A stretch of 64,000 nucleotides of DNA from Maliibacterium massiliense. GTDB lineage: Bacteria > Bacillota > Clostridia > Christensenellales > Maliibacteriaceae. The stretch covers positions 992,001-1,056,000 of the forward strand of contig NZ_LR026983.1 of the NCBI RefSeq assembly GCF_900604345.1, given 5' to 3'. Positions 24,302 to 31,690 of the stretch are shown piece after piece. How positions within the stretch are numbered: the first letter of the stretch is position 1; the number at the start of each line of letters is the position of its first letter. The position numbers and the translations under genes are program-made. The notes beneath the pieces are model-generated. The model saw only the letters and a list, made by a program, of their open reading frames with translations. It ran no database searches and was not told the DNA's origin.

Positions 24302-25772
24302 CGCGCCCGGGCGCGCCGTGCGTATGCACTGGAAGATGTTCGGCTACTTAGCGGCGTTTGTGGCGGCGCTGCTTGCGCTGCTTTGGCTGTTTCAGACAGT
24401 GCTGTTGGACGATTTTTATAAGGCGATCAAATCCCGGGCCATCGCGGGCAACGCGCGGGTCATTGCCCGCAGCGTGGACAGCGCGGATTTGGACGCCCTG
24501 CTGGAAAAACTGGCCCAGCAGGACGACATGTGCATCCGCGTGGTTGACGCCTCGGGCAATGACATCGCCTCGGCGGAGGTGATGCCAGGCTGCGCCATCC
24601 ATACTATGCCGCCGGATGAGGTGCAGCGCTTCTGCGCGCGGGCGCTTGCGGCGGGCGGCACCGCCTTTGTGCAGCGCATCGACGCGCCAATGGGCCCCCC
24701 TTTAAGCGCGCAGGAGGCACAGGGCGACGTGCCGCCGCGGCTGCGCGGGCGCATGATGCAGAGCATGATTTACGCCTGCGCGGCAACGCGCAGCGACGGC
24801 TCCCAGGCGCTGATCCTGATCAATGCGCGCATCACGCCGGTCAACTCCACGGTGGAGACGCTGCGCGTGCAGCTGGTGTGGATTACCGTGCTGCTCGTGC
24901 TGCTTGCGGGCCTGCTGGCGTTTTTCGTCTCACGCAAGGTGACGCGGCCCATCGTGCGCATAAACGCCGCGGCCAAGGCGCTGGGCAAGGGGCAATACGA
25001 TATCTCCTTTGCGGGGGGCGGCTACCGTGAGATCGACGAGCTTGCCGATACCCTTACCTACGCCGCGGGAGAGCTTTCCAAGGTGGAGGCGCTGCGGCGG
25101 GAGCTGATCGCCAACATCTCGCATGACCTGCGCACCCCGCTGACCATGATCGGGGGCTACGCGGAGGTGATGCGCGATCTGCCCGGGGAGAATACGCCCG
25201 AGAACGTGCAGGTGATCATCGACGAGACCCGCCGCCTCGCGGTGCTGGTGGACGACATACTGGACCTTTCCCAAATGCAATCGGGCGCGCAGCCGCTGCA
25301 CATCAGCATGTTTAACCTCACCGAGGAAATCCGAGGCATCCTGCTGCGCTTTGGCAAGCTGACCGGGCAGGAGGGCTACCAGCTGCGATTTGACTACGCG
25401 TGCGACGCTTTTGTGGAGGCCGATGCGGTAAAAATCGGCCAGGTGGTGTATAATCTAATTGGCAACGCCATCAACCATACCGGCGCGGACAAAACCGTAC
25501 AGGTGCGCCAGATCCTCTCTATGGACACGGTGCGCATCGAGGTGCAGGACTCGGGCGCGGGCATCGCGCCCGAGTCGATCCCCTATATCTGGGAGCGCTA
25601 TTACAAGGCCAAGCGCACCGCCCAAAGCCGCCAGGAGGGCACCGGGCTGGGGCTGGCCATTGTGCGCCAGGCGCTGGAGCTGCACCATGCCCACTACGGC
25701 GTGGACAGCACGCCGAAGGAGGGAAGTACCTTCTACTTTGTGCTGCCGCGTAGGCGCGATACCATTGGTTGA
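24279..25772 (+). CDS. Sensor histidine kinase
   Basis: 497 residues. Two membrane helices (about 20-40 and 200-225) bracket an extracytoplasmic sensor domain of about 155 residues. A HAMP domain, the phosphoacceptor His in ANISHDLRTPLTMIGGYAE near 280, and the HATPase boxes (NLIGNAINH, DSGAGI, GTGLGLAI) follow. It autophosphorylates and signals to the adjacent response regulator. The TTG start at 24279 overlaps the regulator gene; GTG 24318 is possible, but would leave only a short N-terminus before the first helix. The sensed signal is unknown. Confidence 0.92.
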   Translation: MKRKNRDSAPGRAVRMHWKMFGYLAAFVAALLALLWLFQTVLLDDFYKAIKSRAIAGNARVIARSVDSADLDALLEKLAQQDDMCIRVVDASGNDIASAEVMPGCAIHTMPPDEVQRFCARALAAGGTAFVQRIDAPMGPPLSAQEAQGDVPPRLRGRMMQSMIYACAATRSDGSQALILINARITPVNSTVETLRVQLVWITVLLVLLAGLLAFFVSRKVTRPIVRINAAAKALGKGQYDISFAGGGYREIDELADTLTYAAGELSKVEALRRELIANISHDLRTPLTMIGGYAEVMRDLPGENTPENVQVIIDETRRLAVLVDDILDLSQMQSGAQPLHISMFNLTEEIRGILLRFGKLTGQEGYQLRFDYACDAFVEADAVKIGQVVYNLIGNAINHTGADKTVQVRQILSMDTVRIEVQDSGAGIAPESIPYIWERYYKAKRTAQSRQEGTGLGLAIVRQALELHHAHYGVDSTPKEGSTFYFVLPRRRDTIG

Positions 25773-25799
25773 GGCGCAAACCGAAAGGAGCATATGTCC

Positions 25800-26282
25800 A
25801 TGCCGGAGCATTTACAGGGCCGATACGTCTCGGAATCGACCACCGAACAGATACAGATTCTCATGCCGCAGGATATCAACGGCTTTGACCGCCTCTTTGG
25901 CGGCAAGCTGGTGGAATGGATCGACGTGGTAGCCGCGGTGGTGGCGCGCCGCCACTGCCGCTGCGAGGTGACTACCGCCGCCATCGATAACTTACAGTTT
26001 AAGGCCGCGGCCTTTGTCAACGACACGCTGGTGCTGCGCGGGCACATGACGTACGTGGGCAACACCTCCATGGAGGTGTGCGTCGAGACGTACGTGGAGT
26101 CCCTCTACGGCGCGCGCAGGCTGGTCAACCGCGCCTACCTGGTGATGGTGGCGCTCAATGAGCGGGGCCAGCCCACGAAGGTGCCTCCGCTGATCCTCAC
26201 TACCGACAAGGAGCGCGAGGAATATGAGGCGGGTAGACGCCGCAAGGCGCTGCGCAAGGCGCGCCAGGCCGAGCAGTATTGA
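25800..26282 (+). CDS. Acyl-CoA thioesterase (hotdog fold, YciA/YkhA type)
   Basis: 160 residues. The hotdog-fold pattern is clear: DINGFDRLFGGKLVEWIDVVAAVVARRH, with the catalytic-region Asp and Asn, near residue 22, and AAFVNDTLVLRGHMTYVGNTSMEV near 70. It hydrolyses acyl-CoA to free acid and CoA. ATG 25800 is chosen for AAGGAG 9 bases upstream; the ATG at 25794 is too close. It lies 27 bases after the kinase and may be on the same transcript, although a functional link is not evident. Confidence 0.85.
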   Translation: MPEHLQGRYVSESTTEQIQILMPQDINGFDRLFGGKLVEWIDVVAAVVARRHCRCEVTTAAIDNLQFKAAAFVNDTLVLRGHMTYVGNTSMEVCVETYVESLYGARRLVNRAYLVMVALNERGQPTKVPPLILTTDKEREEYEAGRRRKALRKARQAEQY

Positions 26283-26361
26283 CCTCCCTGCTCCAAGCGG
26301 CTTTACGCGTTTTTTCCACAAACAACCCGTAAAAAGGACCAATAAAGGACCAATATTTTCC

Positions 26362-26390
26362 TTGCGCAGGGTGCGCGCGGCGTGTATAAT
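26362..26390 (+). promoter_or_regulatory. Strong promoter with no gene after it
   Basis: TTGCGC (26362-26367), exactly 17 bases, and a perfect TATAAT (26385-26390). No open frame with a ribosome binding site follows; about 70 bases on is the hairpin at 26462-26497. See the small RNA candidate. Confidence 0.6.
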
Positions 26391-26396
26391 CAATAT

Positions 26397-26541
26397 AAAG
26401 AAAGTTTGTGCGGTTCTTTTTATGTAGTCAGGGTGGGGCTGTGTAAAATGCCGCCGAAAAGACAAGGCCCTGGATGTACGGTTGTCCAGGGCCTTGTTGT
26501 ATCCTGCAATGCAAAAAAGCGCGCCTGGGCGCGTTTTTTTT
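26397..26541 (+). ncRNA. Candidate small RNA
   Basis: A transcript from the promoter at 26362-26390 would run through a 13-base perfect hairpin (ACAAGGCCCTGGA, 26462-26474, with its complement at 26485-26497) and end at the T-rich hairpin at 26513-26541, about 145 bases. No protein-like frame is present. It is convergent with serS. No RNA family is recognised. Confidence 0.35.
26513..26541. terminator. Terminator between the small RNA candidate and serS
   Basis: A short GC stem flanked by AAAAAA on one side and TTTTTTTT on the other works on both strands; it lies 10 bases beyond the serS stop. Confidence 0.8.
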
Positions 26542-26550
26542 GCGCGGTTT

Positions 26551-27831
26551 TTAGCGGATGACCTCCTTGCCCCCCATGTACATGCGCAGCGGCGCGGGGA
26601 TGCGCACAGAGCCATCTGCGTTGAGGTTGTTCTCCAAAAACGCGATCAGCATGCGCGGCGGCGCCACCACCGTGTTGTTGAGGGTGTGGGGAAAGTAATT
26701 GCCCGTCTCCTTGTTTTTGACGCGTATGCCCAGCCTGCGCGCCTGCGCGTCGCCCAGGTTGGAGCAGCTGCCCACCTCGAAGTATTTCTGCTGGCGGGGG
26801 GACCACGCCTCCACGTCAATGCTCTTGACCTTGAGGTCCGCAAGATCGCCCGAGCAGCACTCCAGCGTGCGCACTGGGATATCCATGCTGCGGAAGAAAT
26901 CCACGGTGTTTTGGTAGAGCTTGACGAACCAGGAGGGGCTCTCCTCCGGCTTGCAGACCACGATCATCTCCTGTTTTTCAAACTGGTGGATGCGGTACAC
27001 CCCCCGCTCCTCGATGCCGTGGGCGCCCACCTCCTTGCGGAAGCAGGGCGAGTAGCTCGTCAGGGTCTGGGGAAGCTGGTCCTCCTCCAGCATGGTGTCG
27101 ATAAACTTGCCGATCATCGAGTGCTCGCTGGTGCCGATCAGGTAGAGATCCTCGCCCTCGATCTTGTACATCATGTTTTCCATCTCGGCAAAGCTCATCA
27201 CGCCCGTGACGACATTGCTGCGGATCATAAAGGGCGGAATGTAGTAGGTAAAGCCGCGATCGATCATAAAATCCCGGGCGTAGGAGAGGATGGCCGAGTG
27301 CAGGCGCGCGATATCCCCGCACAGGTAGTAAAAGCCGTTGCCGCTTGTTTTGCGGGCGCTGTCCAGATCGATGCCATGCAGCTTTTCCATGATCTCCACA
27401 TGGTAGGGCACCGCAAAATCCGGCACCGCCGGCTCGCCAAAGCGCGCCACCTCCACGTTTTGCGAATCATCCCGGCCGATGGGCACGGAGGGGTCAATGA
27501 TGTTGGGGATCACCAGCATGCGCTCGCGGATCTTTGCGCTGAGCTGCTCCTCGCGCATCTCCAGCTGCGCAAGCTCCTTGGAGATGGCCGCCACCTCCGC
27601 CTTGGTTTTCTCCGCCTCTTCTCGTTTGCCCTGGCCCATCAGCGTACCGATCTTGCGGCTGATGGTGTTGCGCTGGCTGCGCAGAAAATCGCCCCGCGCC
27701 TTGGCGTCGCGGAACTGCTGGTCCATCTCCAGCACCTCGTCGACAAGCACGAGCTTTTCGTCCTGAAACTTTTTTTTGATGTTCTCCTTGACCAGATCGG
27801 GATTGCTGCGGACCAATTTGATATCCAACAT
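26551..27831 (-). CDS. serS: Seryl-tRNA synthetase
   Basis: 426 residues, normal length. It charges tRNA-Ser (and the selenocysteine tRNA). The N-terminal long coiled-coil arm (about 30-110) is followed by the class II core: motif 2 region FRKEVGAHG..GVYRIHQFEK near 270 and motif 3 region NTVVAPPRMLIAFLENN near 390, with the serine-binding TSEHSMIGKF near 238. The start ATG 27831 lies at the head of the typical MLDIKLVRSNPD opening. Expression is controlled by the T-box leader at 27870-28148. Confidence 0.97.
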   Translation of the reverse strand: MLDIKLVRSNPDLVKENIKKKFQDEKLVLVDEVLEMDQQFRDAKARGDFLRSQRNTISRKIGTLMGQGKREEAEKTKAEVAAISKELAQLEMREEQLSAKIRERMLVIPNIIDPSVPIGRDDSQNVEVARFGEPAVPDFAVPYHVEIMEKLHGIDLDSARKTSGNGFYYLCGDIARLHSAILSYARDFMIDRGFTYYIPPFMIRSNVVTGVMSFAEMENMMYKIEGEDLYLIGTSEHSMIGKFIDTMLEEDQLPQTLTSYSPCFRKEVGAHGIEERGVYRIHQFEKQEMIVVCKPEESPSWFVKLYQNTVDFFRSMDIPVRTLECCSGDLADLKVKSIDVEAWSPRQQKYFEVGSCSNLGDAQARRLGIRVKNKETGNYFPHTLNNTVVAPPRMLIAFLENNLNADGSVRIPAPLRMYMGGKEVIR

Positions 27832-27869
27832 GCGCGTGTGCCTCCTTTAGCTCTCTTTATCATAAGAAA

Positions 27870-28148
27870 AAAGCCTTTGATCGATACATCCATAGACGCA
27901 TCTGTGCGATGCGCATGGGACGAAAAAAGACTTTCCGCGTTGCCACCCAATTTGCCGCGCTGCGGCCGCTTCATTTCGGCGCGATACGGGGCGCCGCCCC
28001 GCCAGCTCCTCGCCGGCAAGCTCCCAAAGCGGAAGGCGCATCCTGTGCAAGTCCCGCGCCGGCCTTCCACCGCCGCCGGCTCTCTGGCAAAGGGACGCAT
28101 ACAGGCGCGCGTCTTTGATCATCGCTTTTTGCCTCGGTTATGGGCGTT
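27870..28148 (-). ncRNA. T-box leader of serS (serine)
   Basis: The minus strand contains GGGTGGCAACGCGG at 27935-27948, the T-box sequence that pairs with the free CCA end of tRNA, and upstream CAGAGAGCCGGC with GGAAGGCCGGC, the conserved GA/kink-turn part of stem I. The arms CAAAG and CTTTG and the inner GCGC pairs frame an internal loop in which the codon UCC (28033-28031) sits, a serine codon, which fits the gene it precedes. After the T-box a hairpin (CCATGCGCATC.. with GATGCG..ATGG) precedes the gene; the exact terminator is not clear. Confidence 0.82.
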
Positions 28149-28154
28149 TTCTCT

Positions 28155-28183
28155 ATCATAGCGCGCCGGATGCCGGTTGACAA
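28155..28183 (-). promoter_or_regulatory. Promoter of the T-box/serS transcript
   Basis: TTGTCA (28178-28183), a 17-base spacer and TATGAT (28155-28160) on the minus strand, just upstream of the first leader helix. Confidence 0.65.
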
Positions 28184-28321
28184 GCTTTTTTGCTGTTTCG
28201 CGCACCGTCCCTTCAAGTGCCCGTCACAATCGCCCTTTACACTGACAGCTGTAGAGACGTCCCCGCGCATCCATGCAGATGCCGCGTGGACGCAGTTTGA
28301 AAAAAAGGGGGAAGGTTCGCC

Positions 28322-29014
28322 TTGGCAATACACCAGAACGCCGGCCGGCATGAATACAAGCACGCCATCAATGCCGCCGATGCCCAGGCGCTGTGCGCGC
28401 GCCTTGCGCGCGTGATGCAGCGCGACGAACACGTGCGCGCGGACGGCACCTACAAGATACGCAGCCTGTATTTCGACAACCTCTTCGACCGGGCGCTGCG
28501 CGAAAAGCTCGACGGGGTGGCGTACCGGGAAAAATTCCGCATCCGCTATTACAACGATGATGTGGACACGCTGTTCCTGGAAAAAAAGAGCAAGCGATGC
28601 GACTGCTGCTTCAAGCAGAGTGCGTCCATCACCAGGGCGCAGTGCGCAGCGCTGCTTGTGGGCGACGCCGCCCCGCTTGCGCACAGCGATGAAGCGCTGC
28701 TGCGGGAGCTCTACGCCAAGGTGCGTACCCAGCTGCTGCGCCCGCGCCTGATCGTGGACTATGTGCGCGCGCCCTTTGTCTATCCAGCGGGCAATGTGCG
28801 CGTTACGGTGGATACGCAGGTGCGCAGCGGCCTATACAACTGCAACCTGTTTGACACAGCGCTGCCCACCCTGCCCGCGGGCGCGCCGGGCGAGGCTCTG
28901 TTGGAGGTCAAATTTGACGCCTATCTGCCCGCGGTGATCGCGGACATCATCCAGCTGCCGGACCGCCGGCAGGAGGCGTTCTCCAAATACGCCGCCTGCC
29001 GCATCTACGGTTGA
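28322..29014 (+). CDS. VTC-domain protein (polyphosphate polymerase-like)
   Basis: 230 residues. It fits the VTC domain of the triphosphate tunnel fold: RHEYKHAIN near residue 9, YKIRSLYFDN near 44, YREKFRIRYYN near 66 and FLEKKSKR near 84 supply the Lys/Arg/Glu residues lining the tunnel, and EVKFDAYLP near 200 closes it. In yeast the domain makes polyphosphate from ATP. In bacteria it is mostly found with CotH and DUF4956 genes, as here. The start TTG 28322 has GGGGGAAGG a few bases upstream. First of three genes read together. Confidence 0.85.
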   Translation: MAIHQNAGRHEYKHAINAADAQALCARLARVMQRDEHVRADGTYKIRSLYFDNLFDRALREKLDGVAYREKFRIRYYNDDVDTLFLEKKSKRCDCCFKQSASITRAQCAALLVGDAAPLAHSDEALLRELYAKVRTQLLRPRLIVDYVRAPFVYPAGNVRVTVDTQVRSGLYNCNLFDTALPTLPAGAPGEALLEVKFDAYLPAVIADIIQLPDRRQEAFSKYAACRIYG

Positions 29015-29041
29015 CTATTACGATATAGGAGGAATCTTCGC

Positions 29042-29713
29042 ATGACTTTTGACGATATCTTCAAATCCAGCTTTCTGGATAAAGTGACGTCCTTTTCCGC
29101 GCTCGATATGGTCATCGCCATGGCGCTCGCCTTTGCGCTGGGCCTGTTTATTTTTTATGTGTATAAAAAGAGCTTCAACGGCGTGATGTACAGCGCAAGC
29201 TTCGCGCTGTCGCTCATCGCCATGACGCTTATCACCACCCTGATCATCCAGGCTGTCACCTCCAACGTGGTGCTCTCGCTGGGCATGGTGGGCGCGCTGT
29301 CCATCGTGCGCTTTCGCGCCGCCATCAAGGAGCCCATGGACATCTGTTTTCTATTCTGGTCGATCTCGGTGGGCATCGTGCTGGGCGCGGGGCTGATCCC
29401 CCTGGCGGTGTTCGGCTCCCTGTTCATCGGCCTGATTTTGACCCTGTTTGCCAACCGCAGGCGGGGGGCGGAGCCCTATCTATTGGTGGTGCAGTGCCAG
29501 GATGACGCGGTGGAGCAGCGCGTGGGCAAGCTGGTGGCCGACTGCGTCAAAAAGCACGCGGTCAAATCCAAAACGGTCTCGCCCCAGGGCGTAGAGGTGA
29601 CCATTGAGGTGCGCATGAAGGACAACACCACCCAGTTTGTCAACCAGGTGGCCGCCCTGGAGGGCGTGCGCCAGGCCGTGCTTGTCAGCTACAACGGCGC
29701 GTACATGTCTTAA
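29042..29713 (+). CDS. DUF4956 membrane protein
   Basis: 223 residues. Three to four membrane helices (about 18-40, 48-75, 78-100, 105-130) contain the conserved LSLGMVGALSIVRFRAAIKEP block of DUF4956. A cytoplasmic, ferredoxin-like C-terminal domain follows (residues 140-223). AGGAGG lies 8 bases before the ATG. Its constant partners are the VTC-domain protein and CotH kinase, both adjacent. It may form a membrane channel or scaffold for the polyphosphate-related enzyme; this is inference from context. Confidence 0.88.
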   Translation: MTFDDIFKSSFLDKVTSFSALDMVIAMALAFALGLFIFYVYKKSFNGVMYSASFALSLIAMTLITTLIIQAVTSNVVLSLGMVGALSIVRFRAAIKEPMDICFLFWSISVGIVLGAGLIPLAVFGSLFIGLILTLFANRRRGAEPYLLVVQCQDDAVEQRVGKLVADCVKKHAVKSKTVSPQGVEVTIEVRMKDNTTQFVNQVAALEGVRQAVLVSYNGAYMS

Positions 29714-29724
29714 CGGGGGCGCGT

Positions 29725-31503
29725 ATGATTACCAAGCGATACGTATGCTGGATCGTGCTGTGCGCCATGCTGTGCGCGGTGCTGCTGTGCGTGGGGATGA
29801 TGGCCTGGCCGGATGCCCTCGGGCAGGCCAGCGGGGGCGTGCATTACGCCGAGAAGCTCTTTGACAAGACGCGCATCTCCACCATCGACATCCGGGTGGA
29901 TGCGGACGCGTGGCAGGAGATGCTCGACGCCGCCACGCAGGAGAACTACATCGCCTGCGATCTGGTGGTCAACGGCGAGACGTTTGCCAACGTGGGCATC
30001 CGACCCAAGGGCAACACCAGCCTTTCGCAGGTGGCCGCCTCCGAGAGCGACCGCTACAGCTTCAAGGTGGAGATGGACCACTACGACAGCGGCATGAGCT
30101 ACTACGGCCTGGACAAATTTGTGCTCAACAACATCCACGCGGACACCACCTACATGAAGGAATACCTCGCATACGACCTGATGGACTTTATCGGGGTGAC
30201 CAGCCCCCTGTGCGCCTACACGAGTATCACCGTCAACGGCGAGGCATGGGGCTGCTATCTGGCCATCGAGGCGCTGGAGGAAAGCTTTGCCCTGCGCAAT
30301 TACGGCCAGGGGTACGGTGCGCTCTACAAGGTGGAGGGCGACCGCGGTGGGCGCGGCATGGGCGCCTCGGGCGGGGGCGGCGATTTGCGCTACAATGGGG
30401 ACGAAGCCTCCAGTTACAGCGATATCTTCTCCGGCGCCACCTTTGAAGCGGATGAGGCGAGCCAAGAGCGCGTCATCCAGGCCATCAGCCAGCTCAACGC
30501 AGGCGGCGACCTGGAACGGTACGTGGACGTGGACCAGGCGCTGCGCTACTTTGCCGCCAATACCGTGCTGGTCAATTTGGACAGCTACGTCTCCAGCTTG
30601 AAGCACAACTACTATCTCTATGAAAAGGACGGGTGCATCAGCATCCTGCCCTGGGACTTCAACCTGGCCTTTGGGGGCTTTCAGGCGGGCAGCGCGTCGA
30701 GCGCGGTCAATTTCCCCATCGACACGCCCTGTGCCAGCAACATCGATCTTGCCGACCGGCCGCTATTGGGCAAGTTGCTGGAGGTGGCGGATTATGCCGC
30801 GCGCTACCACGCCTATCTGCAGGAGATCGTGACGGATTACTTCAACAGCGGGCGCTTTGAGGCGGCTATTGACGCGGCCGACGCGCTAATCGCGCCCTAT
30901 GTGCAGCAGGACGCCACCGCCTTTGTGACGTACGAACAGTACAAGGCGTCGCTGCCGGTGCTTAAAATCTTCGGTCTGCTGCGCGCCCAGAGCATCCAGG
31001 GCCAGCTGGATGGCACCATTCCCGCCACCAGCCAGGGGCAGGCGGCGGATGCGAGCGCCCTTGTGGACGCCTCTTCCATCAATCTAAGCGACCTGGGCAG
31101 CCAGGGCGGCGGCGCACAGATGGCCCCGGGCGGGGGCAGGGGCGCCGCGCAGGGCGAAATGCCTGACATGCCGCAGGGCGAAATGCCGGATATACCGCAG
31201 GGCGAAATGCCTGATGTAACGCAGGATGACGCGTCGGACGGGGCGCGGGGCACGATGCCCGACATGCCGCGGGGCGCGTCACCAGATGCCCTTGGGGGGG
31301 ACGGTGCGGGCCGCGCGCGGCAGGCGGACGCGCAGGATGCCTTTATACCTGGCCAAGGGCAGATGCGCGGCAATACACCCCAGCACACGCAACAAGACGG
31401 CGGCCAAAGCGTGGGCGCGGGCACGTGGTGGCTAGTGGGCCTCAGCGGCGCCGCGCTGCTGGTGGGCATTGCGCTGGTTGCCTGCTTCCGGCGCCACGGT
31501 TAA
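29725..31503 (+). CDS. CotH-type secreted protein kinase with repetitive tail and C-terminal anchor
   Basis: 592 residues. An N-terminal membrane segment or signal peptide (WIVLCAMLCAVLLCVGMMAW) is followed by a CotH kinase domain (about 45-380) with GIRPKGNTSL near 95, MKEYLAYDLMD near 145 and ILPWDFNLAFGG near 312, the atypical kinase motifs including the metal-binding DxN. From about residue 470 there is a low-complexity region with three QGEMPD-type repeats, rich in Met, Asp, Gly and Pro, and a last membrane helix (WWLVGLSGAALLVGIALVAC) with a basic end. It probably phosphorylates extracellular or coat proteins. It closes the VTC/DUF4956/CotH triad. Confidence 0.87.
   Translation: MITKRYVCWIVLCAMLCAVLLCVGMMAWPDALGQASGGVHYAEKLFDKTRISTIDIRVDADAWQEMLDAATQENYIACDLVVNGETFANVGIRPKGNTSLSQVAASESDRYSFKVEMDHYDSGMSYYGLDKFVLNNIHADTTYMKEYLAYDLMDFIGVTSPLCAYTSITVNGEAWGCYLAIEALEESFALRNYGQGYGALYKVEGDRGGRGMGASGGGGDLRYNGDEASSYSDIFSGATFEADEASQERVIQAISQLNAGGDLERYVDVDQALRYFAANTVLVNLDSYVSSLKHNYYLYEKDGCISILPWDFNLAFGGFQAGSASSAVNFPIDTPCASNIDLADRPLLGKLLEVADYAARYHAYLQEIVTDYFNSGRFEAAIDAADALIAPYVQQDATAFVTYEQYKASLPVLKIFGLLRAQSIQGQLDGTIPATSQGQAADASALVDASSINLSDLGSQGGGAQMAPGGGRGAAQGEMPDMPQGEMPDIPQGEMPDVTQDDASDGARGTMPDMPRGASPDALGGDGAGRARQADAQDAFIPGQGQMRGNTPQHTQQDGGQSVGAGTWWLVGLSGAALLVGIALVACFRRHG
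31138..31275 (+). repeat. In-frame tandem repeat coding for QGEMPD motifs
   Basis: Three close copies of a 27-base unit (CAGGGCGAAATGCC..GA) followed by two degraded ones (GGCACGATGCCCGAC and CGGGGCGCGTCACC). It encodes the Met/Asp/Pro-rich linker of the CotH protein. Confidence 0.7.
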
Positions 31504-31534
31504 TCCAGCTGCATTATTACGCTGCAATGCCAAT

Positions 31535-31563
31535 ACGCCTCTACGATGTAGAGGCGTTTTTTA
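31535..31563 (+). terminator. Terminator of the VTC-DUF4956-CotH operon
   Basis: Perfect 9-base stem ACGCCTCTA / TAGAGGCGT (31535-31543 with 31549-31557), 5-base loop, then TTTTTT. Confidence 0.9.
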
Positions 31564-31638
31564 TGTCCATATATGCAGCATTATTATTTCAAATATTTGT
31601 ATTATGCAAAATATATTTTCTTTTGGAAATAATTACCA

Positions 31639-31644
31639 TATAAT
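31639..31644 (+). promoter_or_regulatory. Probable -10 for the DUF4214 protein gene
   Basis: TATAAT at 31639-31644 in an AT-rich stretch (31560-31650) that contrasts with the GC-rich surroundings, about 47 bases before ATG 31691. No clear -35. Confidence 0.45.
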
Positions 31645-31690
31645 GAGGGCAAATACAAGTTTTCCTGTTTTTCGACAAGGAGGGCATGGT

